Assembly (NCBI GenBank): GCA_016867235.1
Contig: VGJY01000026.1
Location: forward strand, 1-34,334
Length of the DNA stretch: 34,334 nt
Source: Candidatus Tanganyikabacteria bacterium
Lineage (GTDB): Bacteria; Cyanobacteriota; Sericytochromatia; S15B-MN24; VGJW01
Reading direction: 5' to 3'
Each line of letters starts with the position of its first letter. Position 1 is the stretch's first letter. A model generated the notes under the pieces. It was not told where the DNA came from. It made no database searches and was given only the letters and a program-made list of their open reading frames with translations. This document shows positions 14,828-22,856 of this stretch, piece by piece. The position numbers and the translations under genes are program-made.

Positions 14828-15855
14828 AGACGCTGGTCGTCGGGGGCGCGGGCTTCGTCGGAAGCAACCTGGTGAGGCGATTGCTGGCCGACGGGGCCGG
14901 CGAGATCGTCGTCGTGGACAACCTTCTGTCTTCCGAACGCGAAAGCTTGCCGGCAGATCCGCGCATCCGGCTCATCGAGGGCTCGATAACGGACGACGCG
15001 ATCTTGGGGGAACTGGCCGACGAGTATTCGGTCGCCTACCATCTCGCGACGTTTCACGGCAACCAGAACTCGATGCACGATCCGCTCGCCGACCACGAGA
15101 ACAACACGCTGACCTCCCTGAAGCTGTTCCAGCGCCTCAAGGGCTTCAGGCGGCTCGAAAAGGTGGTGTACGCCTCGGCCGGCTGCACCGTGGCGCTGAA
15201 GACCTACGATGAGGCCAGGCCGACGACCGAGGACGATCCCGTCTCGCTGTATCTCGACAGCCCGTACCAGATCTCGAAGATAATCGGCGAGTTCTACGCC
15301 AACTACTACTGGACGCGCCACGATTTGCCGGTCGTCAAGGCCCGCTTCCAGAACGTCTACGGACCGGGCGAGGTCCTGGGCGCCGGGAAGTGGCGCGGGA
15401 CGCCCGCGACGATCTGGCGCAACGTCATCCCGACCTTCGTGTACCGGTCGCTCAAGGGCATGCCGCTGCACCTGGATAACGCCGGCGAGTCGACCCGCGA
15501 TTTCATATTCGTGGCCGATCTGGTCGAGGGATTGGTCCGCTGCGCCGACCGCGGCGAGAGGGGCGGCGTGTACAACCTGGCGGCCGGTGCAGAGACGCGC
15601 ATTCTCGATCTGGCCCGGATGATAGACGAGCTTACGGGCAACCCGAGTCCCCCCGTGCTCGGCCCGCGGCGCGATTGGGACCATTCGGGCCGGCGCCTGG
15701 GCAGCACGGAGAAGGCCGAGTCGGCGCTCGGCTTCCGGGGGGCGACGTCGCTACCGGACGGCCTCGCGACCACAGTAGCGTGGACGCGCGACAACCTGGC
15801 CTTCATCGAGCGCTGCATGGACAGGCACGCGGCGCGGGCCGTCACCGCAGACTGA
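14824..15855 (+). CDS. Second NAD-dependent nucleotide-sugar epimerase/dehydratase (extended SDR)
   Basis: The 343-residue protein has VVGGAGFVGSNL at 5-16 and VVVDNL after strand 2. It has catalytic Y148-x3-K152 in SPYQISKIIGE with a Ser in YASAGCT, and substrate-domain motifs NVYGPGE and TRDFIFVADLVEG. It is only distantly like the SDR before it and has a longer substrate domain (WRGTPATIWRNVIPTFVYR). The pair probably performs successive steps on one nucleotide sugar. The GTG start at 14824 forms a GTGA overlap with the previous stop. Its 3' end overlaps the convergent 2-epimerase gene by 14 bases. Precise reaction unknown. Confidence 0.84.
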   Translation: MKTLVVGGAGFVGSNLVRRLLADGAGEIVVVDNLLSSERESLPADPRIRLIEGSITDDAILGELADEYSVAYHLATFHGNQNSMHDPLADHENNTLTSLKLFQRLKGFRRLEKVVYASAGCTVALKTYDEARPTTEDDPVSLYLDSPYQISKIIGEFYANYYWTRHDLPVVKARFQNVYGPGEVLGAGKWRGTPATIWRNVIPTFVYRSLKGMPLHLDNAGESTRDFIFVADLVEGLVRCADRGERGGVYNLAAGAETRILDLARMIDELTGNPSPPVLGPRRDWDHSGRRLGSTEKAESALGFRGATSLPDGLATTVAWTRDNLAFIERCMDRHAARAVTAD

Positions 15856-16906
15856 GCGCGTCGACGATCCGGCCGGAGGCCCTGGCGCCGCCGAAGTAGG
15901 TACGGAGGTCGGCCGAGCCGTTCGGGCCGCGCAGATCGGCGACCGCCGAGAGAATCCGCTCGCGGTCCGCCCCCGCCAGGCGATTGCAGCCATGCTCGAC
16001 GGTCTCGGGCCATTCGGTCTGCTCGCGCAAGGTCACGCACGGCACGCCCAGGAACGCGGCTTCCTTCTGCAGGCCGCCCGAGTCCGTGAGGACGCCCGCC
16101 GACTGCCTGACCAGGGCAAGCATGTCGAAGTAGCCCAGAGGCGAAATCCAGTTAGGCGTGGCGTAGCGCTCCAGGCCGAACTCCGAAATGCGCCTCCTTG
16201 TGCGCGGGTGGAGGGGAAGCACCACCGGGCGATCCAGGTCGCGCATGGCCGCAAGGATGGCTTCCAGGGAGGCTGGCTCGTCCACGTTCTCGGCCCTGTG
16301 CAGCGTGGCGGCGTAGTACTCGCCAGGCCTGAAGCCCAGGCGATCGCGAACGGCGGAATTGCGCTCCAGCGCCGGGGCCGCGCCGTCGAGGACGTCGAGC
16401 ATCACGTCGCCGACCCACGCGATGCGGCCATGGACGCCCTCCCTGGACAGGTGCGCCAGGGCGGTCTGCGTGGGGGCCAGGAGGAGGTCGGCGGCCGCGT
16501 CGGTGAGCACCCGGTTGATCTCCTCGGGCATCCGCCAGTTGAAGCTCCGGACGCCAGCCTCGACATGCGCGACCGGGATGTGCAGCTTGGCGGCGGCCAG
16601 GGCGCCGGCCAGGGTCGAGTTGGTGTCGCCGTACACCAGGACCCAGTCCGGCTTCCGGGCGACCATGATGTCCTCGAGGGCCGCTAGCATCGCGCCGGTC
16701 TGCGCCCCGTGCGCTCCCGAGCCGATCTCGAGGTTGACGTCCGGAGCGGGGATGCCGAGTTCGCGGAAGAAGACGTCGGACATGTCGGCGTCGTAGTGCT
16801 GGCCGGTGTGGACCAGGTACTCTTCGTGGACGTGGCGGAGCGGCCGGCTGACAGCAGCCGCCTTGACGAACTGGGGGCGAGCTCCGACGACGGTGAGGAC
16901 GAGCAT
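15842..16906 (-). CDS. wecB: UDP-N-acetylglucosamine 2-epimerase (non-hydrolysing, WecB-like)
   Basis: The 354-residue enzyme shows the full set of family signatures: GARPQFVKAA (8-17), HTGQHYD (33-39), D94 in YGDTNS, E116 in VEAGVRSF, PEEINR at 127-132, HRAENVD and SGGLQKEA. It interconverts UDP-GlcNAc and UDP-ManNAc in the cytoplasm. Length and residues match active WecB/MnaA enzymes. The ATG at 16906 follows the dehydrogenase stop with no gap, so the two work as a unit: 2-epimerisation plus C6 oxidation gives UDP-ManNAcA. A WbpI-like role on the oxidised sugar is the main alternative. The end overlaps the convergent SDR gene by 14 bases. Confidence 0.93.
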   Translation of the reverse strand: MLVLTVVGARPQFVKAAAVSRPLRHVHEEYLVHTGQHYDADMSDVFFRELGIPAPDVNLEIGSGAHGAQTGAMLAALEDIMVARKPDWVLVYGDTNSTLAGALAAAKLHIPVAHVEAGVRSFNWRMPEEINRVLTDAAADLLLAPTQTALAHLSREGVHGRIAWVGDVMLDVLDGAAPALERNSAVRDRLGFRPGEYYAATLHRAENVDEPASLEAILAAMRDLDRPVVLPLHPRTRRRISEFGLERYATPNWISPLGYFDMLALVRQSAGVLTDSGGLQKEAAFLGVPCVTLREQTEWPETVEHGCNRLAGADRERILSAVADLRGPNGSADLRTYFGGARASGRIVDALSLR

Positions 16907-18238
16907 CTAGAGCTTGAGGATCTTGTCGCGGCCGCCGCTGACTCCCCTCGTGGCGTTGCGGGTGTCGACCACGCGCTTCGAGCCCGCGACCACGGCCTCC
17001 CAGTCGATGCCCGAATGGTTGGTCATGACGACCGTGCAGTCGGCCCACGCGAGGGCTTCGGCCAGCGGGCGCGATCGCAGCTCCAGGCCCGCCACCCGGC
17101 ATGCCCCGACATGCGGATCGTGATAGCCCATATCCACGTCGTCGCGGCGCAGCAACTCGGCCAGCTTGACCGACGGCGACTCGCGCCAGTCGTCGACGTC
17201 GCGCTTGTAGGCCATTCCCAGGAGCAGGATGCGCGCCCCGCCCAGGCTGCGGCGATCCATGGCGAGCGCCCGGATGATCTTCTCGCGGACGAAGTAGGGC
17301 ATCTGCAAGTTGATTTCACCGGCCAGTTCGATGAAGCGGGTGTGGAAGTCGTACTCGCGGGCCTTCCATGCCAGGTAGAAGGGATCTATCGGGATGCAAT
17401 GGCCGCCGACGCCGGGCCCGGGCTCGAACTTCATCATGCCGAACGGCTTGGTCGCGGCCGCTTCGACGACCTCCCACACGTCGATGCCCATGCGGTCGCA
17501 TAGCAGCGCCAGTTCGTTGACCAGAGCGATGTTGACCGCCCGGAAGGTGTTTTCGAAGACCTTGGTCATCTCGGCCACGCCGGGGCTCGAAACCGGCACG
17601 ACCGTCAGGATGGTCTGGGAGTAGAACGCCTCGGCGACTTCCAGGCATGCCGGCGTCATGCCGCCCACGATCTTGTTGGTGTTCTTGGTCGTGTAGCGGG
17701 CATTGCCCGGATCGACACGCTCGGGCGAATGAGCCAGGAAGAAATCCTCGCCGACCTTCAAGCCGCCGCGAGCAAAGCGCGGCAGGAGCTCCTCGGCGGT
17801 CGTGCCCGGGTACGTGGTGCTCTCCAGGCTGATGAGCTGCCCGGGGCGGATGACGACGGCGATCTGGTCGCCCACCGCCCGGATGTACGAGATATCGGGG
17901 TCGCGATTGACGGTCAGGGGCGTGGGCACGCAGATCACCACGACGTCGCATTCGGCCAGGCGGGCGAAATCGGTCGTGGCGCTCAAGTGCCCGTCCCGGA
18001 CGCACGCGGCCAATTCGGCGTCCGACACGTCGCCGATGTAGTTGTCGCCGGCGTTGACCTTGGCGACCCGCTCCGCGTTGCGATCGAAGGCCAGGACGCG
18101 GAATCCCACCTTGGCCTTCTCGACGGCCAGGGGCAGGCCCACGTAGCCGATGCCCACGACGCCGACCACGGCGGTGCGGGAACGGATGGCGGAGAGAAGG
18201 CGGGTTTTCAGGTTGGAAGCTAGTTCCGATGCAGGCAT
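16907..18238 (-). CDS. wbpA: UDP-N-acetylhexosamine 6-dehydrogenase (WbpA/WecC family)
   Basis: A 443-residue member of the UDP-sugar dehydrogenase family that oxidises C6 of a UDP-HexNAc to the carboxylate in two NAD-dependent steps. It has the N-terminal NAD site VVGIGYVGLPLA (27-38), CVPTPLTVNRDPDISYI, the central-helix ENTFRAVNIALVNELA, and catalytic Cys281 in GPGVGGHCIPIDPFYLAWKA. The C-terminal domain has LLGMAYKRDVDDWRESP. The NRDPDISYI and CIPIDPFYL forms are closer to the UDP-GlcNAc dehydrogenase WbpA than to WecC. The adjacent 2-epimerase allows either UDP-ManNAcA or UDP-GlcNAcA as product. A TATGAT hexamer ends 5 bases before the ATG and no Shine-Dalgarno is seen. Confidence 0.92.
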   Translation of the reverse strand: MPASELASNLKTRLLSAIRSRTAVVGVVGIGYVGLPLAVEKAKVGFRVLAFDRNAERVAKVNAGDNYIGDVSDAELAACVRDGHLSATTDFARLAECDVVVICVPTPLTVNRDPDISYIRAVGDQIAVVIRPGQLISLESTTYPGTTAEELLPRFARGGLKVGEDFFLAHSPERVDPGNARYTTKNTNKIVGGMTPACLEVAEAFYSQTILTVVPVSSPGVAEMTKVFENTFRAVNIALVNELALLCDRMGIDVWEVVEAAATKPFGMMKFEPGPGVGGHCIPIDPFYLAWKAREYDFHTRFIELAGEINLQMPYFVREKIIRALAMDRRSLGGARILLLGMAYKRDVDDWRESPSVKLAELLRRDDVDMGYHDPHVGACRVAGLELRSRPLAEALAWADCTVVMTNHSGIDWEAVVAGSKRVVDTRNATRGVSGGRDKILKL

Positions 18239-18243
18239 ATCCC

Positions 18244-18249
18244 ATCATA
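18244..18249 (-). promoter_or_regulatory. Predicted -10 box for the dehydrogenase-epimerase operon
   Basis: The minus strand reads TATGAT, then GGGAT (5 bases), then the ATG at 18238. This is the -10 consensus with one change at leaderless distance. It lies in the 95-base divergent gap before the first lipoprotein gene. Confidence 0.42.
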
Positions 18250-18333
18250 CCGGTTGCGGGCGCAGGGAGTTTCGCCCCGTCGGAGCCGGGGAATGGAGAT
18301 CTCGGCGAACGCAGTCGTTTCCGGGGGGTCGCG

Positions 18334-20589
18334 ATGCGGGACGTCGGGCGCGCAGGCGCCGCTCTCTTGCCGGTTATCCTCGCCGGGTGTGCGGCTTTGT
18401 TGCCGAACCTGGCCGGAGCGCCGCAGGTTCCCCCAGGCGAGGCACTTGGCCACGCGCCGGCAAACGCCACGCCGGCGCCGACCCCGAGCGTGGCACCGCC
18501 CGCACCGGGCAGCGCCGAGGCACGGCGGGGGCCGCTCTTCGGCGTCGTACTCAAGGAGCCCGGAGTACCGGCGGCGGGCGTGCCGGTGACCGCCTTCCTG
18601 GCCAATGCCAATCCGCTGGCGGGCAACTCCGGCGGTGGTCTGGTGGGAAACGCCGGCAGTGGCCTGGCCGGCAACAGCGGGGGCGGCTACCGGATCCTGG
18701 CGCTGGAGACGACCACCGATGCGTCGGGGGCATTCGTGCTCAGCCCCGACCTGGCCGGCGCCTACAACCTGGAAGCCGCGGCCGATCCCGGCGCGAAGGC
18801 CTGGCGGGCGGAGGTCCTCTACACGGGATCCGGGACGAAGACCGACGTCGGCGAACTTACGCTCGCGCCCACGGGAAAGCTATCCGGCCAGGTGCTCCCG
18901 CCGGATCCGAGCGTCAAGGATCTCTCGAACACGCAAGTGTTCATCCCCGGGTCGGGTTACGGAGCCGTAACCGGTGAAGACGGCCAGTTCACGCTGCCGA
19001 ACGTGCCGGCGGGCAAGTTCCGGCTGCGGGCCTACCATCCGGATCTCGGCGAGGCCATTGCCTCCGAGGCGGTTGCAGTGACGGCCAACGAGACGAAAGC
19101 GGCCGCGCCCCTCCGGCTGGCGGTCAGCGTGCCGAAACTGGACACGATCACGCTCGCCGCCGCGAGCCAATCCACGGACAACGGTGCCCCCGGGGCCGAA
19201 GTCGACCTGCATGGCAGCAACTTCGGCAAGACAAAGGGAACCCGTTTCACCGTCGACTTCAACGGCGCACCGGTCGAGGAGCCCAACCGCATCTCGGACG
19301 GGTTGCTCCGCGTGAAGATCCCGCCCGGTGCGGCCAACGGCAACGTCACGGTGCGCGTGGGCGGCATAGGGTCGAACCAGCGGCCGTTCCGGGTCATCAA
19401 GACACTGGATCTGAGGATCTCCTCGCTCAGGCTGCCGCCGGGCGCCAGCTACGACCTGGGAGCCGCGGTCGTCGCCAAGGATACCGACGGGGCGCGAATG
19501 CAAGAGGTGGTGGAAGACGGCCAGACCAAGGTGCCGGGGCCGAACGTGCGCTGGGAGACCTCCTCGGCCGCCGGGCAGATCAATGCCAGGGGCGTCCTCC
19601 AGGCGGTGAGCGAGGGAGAGGTCGTCGTGGTCCTGCGGGGGGGCGAGAAGTTCACGCGGACGACGACCGTGACCATCCAGGCCGGCGTCCGGTTGCCCGA
19701 ACCCTACGTCGAACCGGTCGAGGGGCCCACCCCGCCGCCCAGGCCCGCGCCGCGCATCACGGGCGTCGACCCGGGAAGCGGTGGCTCCGGCCGCATGGTG
19801 ACGCTCCGCGGCGAGAATTTCGGCGACGGCGGCGAACCGGCGAAGCTCCTGTGCGGCGACGCGGCTCTGCCGATCGATCCGTCCGTGCTGGATGCCGGCA
19901 AGGCGCAGTTCGCCGTGCCGCTCGGGATGGGTAACTGCAATCTCGCCCTGCAGATCGGTGATCGCAAGAGCAACGGCGTGGTGTTCCGGACTTTGCGGGC
20001 GCTGGTGATCGACCCGGCCGATCAGCTCGACGTGCCGCTCGGCGCCACCGCGTCCTTCGAGGTGACCGGCATCGACGCAGAGGGCACGGCGGTCGTCGCG
20101 CCGGTCGTCGACTGGACCAGCGCCTCTCCCGAAGTGGTAGCGGTCGATGCGAGGACCGGCGTTCTTACCGGGGCGAAGCTGGGCAGCGCCAAGCTCCTGG
20201 CTTCGAGCGGTTCTGTTCTGGCCGTGTCCCGGGCGCTGGTCTTCCAGATCGCGGGCATCGAACTCGATCTCAAGACGCTCAGGCTGAACGCCATGCCCGA
20301 AGCGGGCAACGCCGAGGCGGGCTTCGTGACGGCCGGGGTCGTCACCGCGACGGTGCTGACCTCCGACAGCAAGGTGCGAGACGTCGCCTGGAGCGTGCCG
20401 GCCGGAAACGGCCGCGTGGCCCTGCTGGTCGATCCGCGCAACCCCAACGTCGTGACCGTGAGGACCCTGCGGGGCGCTACAGCGGGCACGGTCCTGCTCA
20501 CGGCGCGGGCCAAGGACGATCCCGGAAAGGCCGCGACGGCCAGCATCGAGGTGACGACCGCCTCCGCGCTGGAGGTGGACGTTCGATGA
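18334..20589 (+). CDS. Large lipoprotein with carboxypeptidase-regulatory-like, IPT/TIG and Big-type domains
   Basis: The 751-residue product begins with a signal sequence ending in a lipobox, LAGC with Cys19, so it should be lipidated and anchored in a membrane. A proline/alanine-rich linker follows. Next come a glycine-rich stretch with three L-x-G-N octapeptides (about 95-118) and beta-sandwich segments like carboxypeptidase regulatory domains (GKLSGQVLPP, GAVTGEDGQFTLPNVPAGKF). There are two IPT/TIG-like repeats (GAEVDLHGSNFGKTKGT; ITGVDPGSGGSGRMVTLRG) and Big_2-like repeats (VDWTSASPEVVAVDARTG). No catalytic motif is visible. The ATG at 18334, preceded by a run of G, places the lipobox correctly; an upstream ATG at 18229 would bury it. 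It overlaps the second lipoprotein by ATGA. A structural or adhesive surface role is inferred. Confidence 0.8.
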   Translation: MRDVGRAGAALLPVILAGCAALLPNLAGAPQVPPGEALGHAPANATPAPTPSVAPPAPGSAEARRGPLFGVVLKEPGVPAAGVPVTAFLANANPLAGNSGGGLVGNAGSGLAGNSGGGYRILALETTTDASGAFVLSPDLAGAYNLEAAADPGAKAWRAEVLYTGSGTKTDVGELTLAPTGKLSGQVLPPDPSVKDLSNTQVFIPGSGYGAVTGEDGQFTLPNVPAGKFRLRAYHPDLGEAIASEAVAVTANETKAAAPLRLAVSVPKLDTITLAAASQSTDNGAPGAEVDLHGSNFGKTKGTRFTVDFNGAPVEEPNRISDGLLRVKIPPGAANGNVTVRVGGIGSNQRPFRVIKTLDLRISSLRLPPGASYDLGAAVVAKDTDGARMQEVVEDGQTKVPGPNVRWETSSAAGQINARGVLQAVSEGEVVVVLRGGEKFTRTTTVTIQAGVRLPEPYVEPVEGPTPPPRPAPRITGVDPGSGGSGRMVTLRGENFGDGGEPAKLLCGDAALPIDPSVLDAGKAQFAVPLGMGNCNLALQIGDRKSNGVVFRTLRALVIDPADQLDVPLGATASFEVTGIDAEGTAVVAPVVDWTSASPEVVAVDARTGVLTGAKLGSAKLLASSGSVLAVSRALVFQIAGIELDLKTLRLNAMPEAGNAEAGFVTAGVVTATVLTSDSKVRDVAWSVPAGNGRVALLVDPRNPNVVTVRTLRGATAGTVLLTARAKDDPGKAATASIEVTTASALEVDVR
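18616..18687 (+). repeat. Three tandem 24-base units coding an L-x-G-N octapeptide
   Basis: Units at 18616-18639, 18640-18663 and 18664-18687 encode LAGNSGGG, LVGNAGSG and LAGNSGGG. Leu, Gly3, Asn4, Gly6 and Gly8 are invariant while the DNA has diverged at silent positions, so the peptide pattern is conserved beyond recent duplication. Confidence 0.8.
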
Positions 20590-22856
20590 CGGGGCGGGCT
20601 TGGGGGCTGCTCGCGGGCCTGATCCTGGCGGCGGGCTGCCAGCGTGGCGGCGCGCCCGGACTCGCCCGTCACCAAGCGTTCCACGCCGTACCGCCGCGGT
20701 CCGAGGCCGAGGTCGCGGCCCGCCCGGTCGAGGGGCACGCCAGGCTGCTCCTTACCCTGCACTGGCCGGAGCGCGCTCCCTACCGCCCGGCATTGATCCC
20801 TTCGGATACCGAGACGCTGCGCGTCGTCGTATCGACCGGCACCGAGACCCTGGCGGCCGAGGAGTTCGGCCGGCCCGTCGAGAACGACACGCAGGTAGTC
20901 GACCTCGCGCTGAGAGCAGCCAGCAACGTCACCGTGGAGATCTTCGCCTACCGCGAGGCGCGGCCGTTGCCGGCCGGAGCCAGGCACATCGCCAAGGGCA
21001 CTGCGAGCGGCCTCAACCTGGTGGTGAGCCGAACGACCCAGGCCCGGATCACGCTGGTCTCGCTCTCGACGCCCATCATCACGCGGTTCGACGTAAACGC
21101 CGCACGGATCGGGGAGACCGTCAAGCTCACGGGCGACAACTTCCAGCCCGGTGACCCGATCTTGACGTTCAACGGCGCGACGGCCTCCGACGTGGTGGTC
21201 GAATCGGCGACGGCGCTCCGAGCGACCATCCCCGATGGCGCCACGGTGGGACCCGTTCGCGTCCGGGTGGGCAACCAGCTTTCGCCGAGCGCCAACTTCT
21301 GGGTGGCGTCGGACCTCGCGATCGGCGCCCCCAAGTCCTCCTGGGATCCGACCGCGGCGGCGACGCGTATCGTGCTCGTGGGCAAGGAACTGCAGTTCTC
21401 GGCCACTCCCTCCTTCGTATTGAAGTCCGGAGACAAGCTCTCGAACCACGGCCAGTCCCCGATGGTCCAGTGGAGTCATTCGGCTGCGGCGGCCGGCACG
21501 ATCGACTCGGCCGGCCTCCTTTCGGCCAGCGGCAGCATTGCGGCGACCACCGTGAGGGGGACGCTGGGCACGCTGTCGCGCTCCCTGGCCGTATCGGTCG
21601 AGGACGTCAGCGTCAAGGTGTCCCCCGCTTCGGCCTGGCTGGGGGCACTGGGCAATCCGACCGTGCAGTATCGGGCGATGGCGACCCTTTCAGGGGGCGC
21701 GACCAACGACCTGGTCGTCTGGTCCAGCGGCGAGGCGGCGAGCGTGTCGGTGAGCGCCACGGGCCTCGTCAGCCCGGAAGACCTCGTCGCAAATGGCAAG
21801 GTGGACGTCCGGGCCGCATCGAGTCTGCTCCCGCTGCGGACGGCCACTGCGTCGGTCCTGCTTCGCAACAAGGCACGAATCGTCAGCATGGCCGGGTCGG
21901 TCGAGCAGGGCTACGCGGACGGCATGGGCTCGGCCGCCAGGTTCTGGCATCCCAATCGAATCGTCGTCGCGCCGGGCGGTAACCTGCTGGTCGCGGACGT
22001 CGCCAACCACCGCATCCGGCAGGTGACCCCGGCGGGCGTGGTGACGACCTGGGCCGGAACCGGATCGACCGTCGTCCTGCAAACCGGGGGGGGCTACCAG
22101 AGCAGCGGCGCTTCCTGGGACCAGCCGAAGGCACATCGTTTGTCCTACGTTCTCGATCGCCCCAATGCCATGACCTTCGACCTGGAGGGCAACCTCCTGG
22201 TCGCCGAGACGCCGCGGAACCGCCTTCGCAAGATCGACAAGGACGGCGTGGTCGATGGCCTGAGCCGAAACTGGGAGTCCATTCCCTACCAGCCGCGATC
22301 GCTCGCGGTCGACAAGACCGGCACCCTCTTCGTGGCTTTCAGGAAGGGCTGCTCGGTGCCCGATCGCCCCGAGTACTGCGACTCGACCATCATCCTGAAA
22401 GAGACGATCCAGGGGACGCGGACATGGCTGGCTCCGGGGGGAGGCCCGGATCCGATGCTCTACGATCCGGTCAGGGACGTCCTGCTAGGCAATCACCACG
22501 GCCTCAAGCAGATGACAAAGGACGGCGTCGTCTCATGGATCGCGGGCGTGAAGGACACCACCGACCCGCCCACAGACGGCTCGTATGCCGCGGCCCGCTT
22601 CAACGGCGGAGGGGCCCTGGCGCTGACGCCGGATCGAGTCGTGGTCCTCTGGAACATGGGCGACAACGCCAGCGGCGGCTACGATAACCGATCGCTGCGG
22701 TTCCTCACGCCCGAGGGCTACGTCCGGACGCTCCCGCTCCCCCCGACGTTCCTCGTCAGGGACATGGTGGCCGCCCCGGACGGAACCATCTACTTGCTCA
22801 CCACTGGCTGGCCAAGTGGGGCCCATCCGCTCGGCGTCTCGAAGGTCGTTTTCTAG
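20586..22856 (+). CDS. Large lipoprotein with IPT/TIG, Big-type and NHL-repeat domains
   Basis: A 756-residue protein with a signal peptide and lipobox LAAGC (Cys18). Domains in order are: a beta-rich N-terminal region (50-165), an IPT/TIG-like segment (ITRFDVNAARIGETVKLTG, about 176-240), Big_2-like repeats (VQWSHSAAAAGTIDSAGLL; VVWSSGEAASVSVSATGLV), and NHL-type beta-propeller repeats from about 430. The last include GSAARFWHPNRIVVAPGGN, LLVADVANHRIRQV and NLLVAETPRNRLRKID. Such proteins bind polymers or other proteins and enzymatic residues are not evident. The ATGA overlap with the previous lipoprotein implies co-expression and probably a joint complex. The start at 20586 is fixed by the lipobox. 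Its TAG shares a CTAG with the stop of the convergent ligase gene. Confidence 0.82.
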   Translation: MTGRAWGLLAGLILAAGCQRGGAPGLARHQAFHAVPPRSEAEVAARPVEGHARLLLTLHWPERAPYRPALIPSDTETLRVVVSTGTETLAAEEFGRPVENDTQVVDLALRAASNVTVEIFAYREARPLPAGARHIAKGTASGLNLVVSRTTQARITLVSLSTPIITRFDVNAARIGETVKLTGDNFQPGDPILTFNGATASDVVVESATALRATIPDGATVGPVRVRVGNQLSPSANFWVASDLAIGAPKSSWDPTAAATRIVLVGKELQFSATPSFVLKSGDKLSNHGQSPMVQWSHSAAAAGTIDSAGLLSASGSIAATTVRGTLGTLSRSLAVSVEDVSVKVSPASAWLGALGNPTVQYRAMATLSGGATNDLVVWSSGEAASVSVSATGLVSPEDLVANGKVDVRAASSLLPLRTATASVLLRNKARIVSMAGSVEQGYADGMGSAARFWHPNRIVVAPGGNLLVADVANHRIRQVTPAGVVTTWAGTGSTVVLQTGGGYQSSGASWDQPKAHRLSYVLDRPNAMTFDLEGNLLVAETPRNRLRKIDKDGVVDGLSRNWESIPYQPRSLAVDKTGTLFVAFRKGCSVPDRPEYCDSTIILKETIQGTRTWLAPGGGPDPMLYDPVRDVLLGNHHGLKQMTKDGVVSWIAGVKDTTDPPTDGSYAAARFNGGGALALTPDRVVVLWNMGDNASGGYDNRSLRFLTPEGYVRTLPLPPTFLVRDMVAAPDGTIYLLTTGWPSGAHPLGVSKVVF

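Noticed and set aside
18229-18333. Upstream ATG extending the first lipoprotein by 35 residues
   Set aside because: It would place the lipobox Cys at residue 54 behind a polar stretch. Starting at 18334 gives a standard 18-residue lipoprotein signal.
18616-18687. Short tandem repeats as a CRISPR array
   Set aside because: The units are contiguous, 24 bases, in frame with the protein, and have no spacers.
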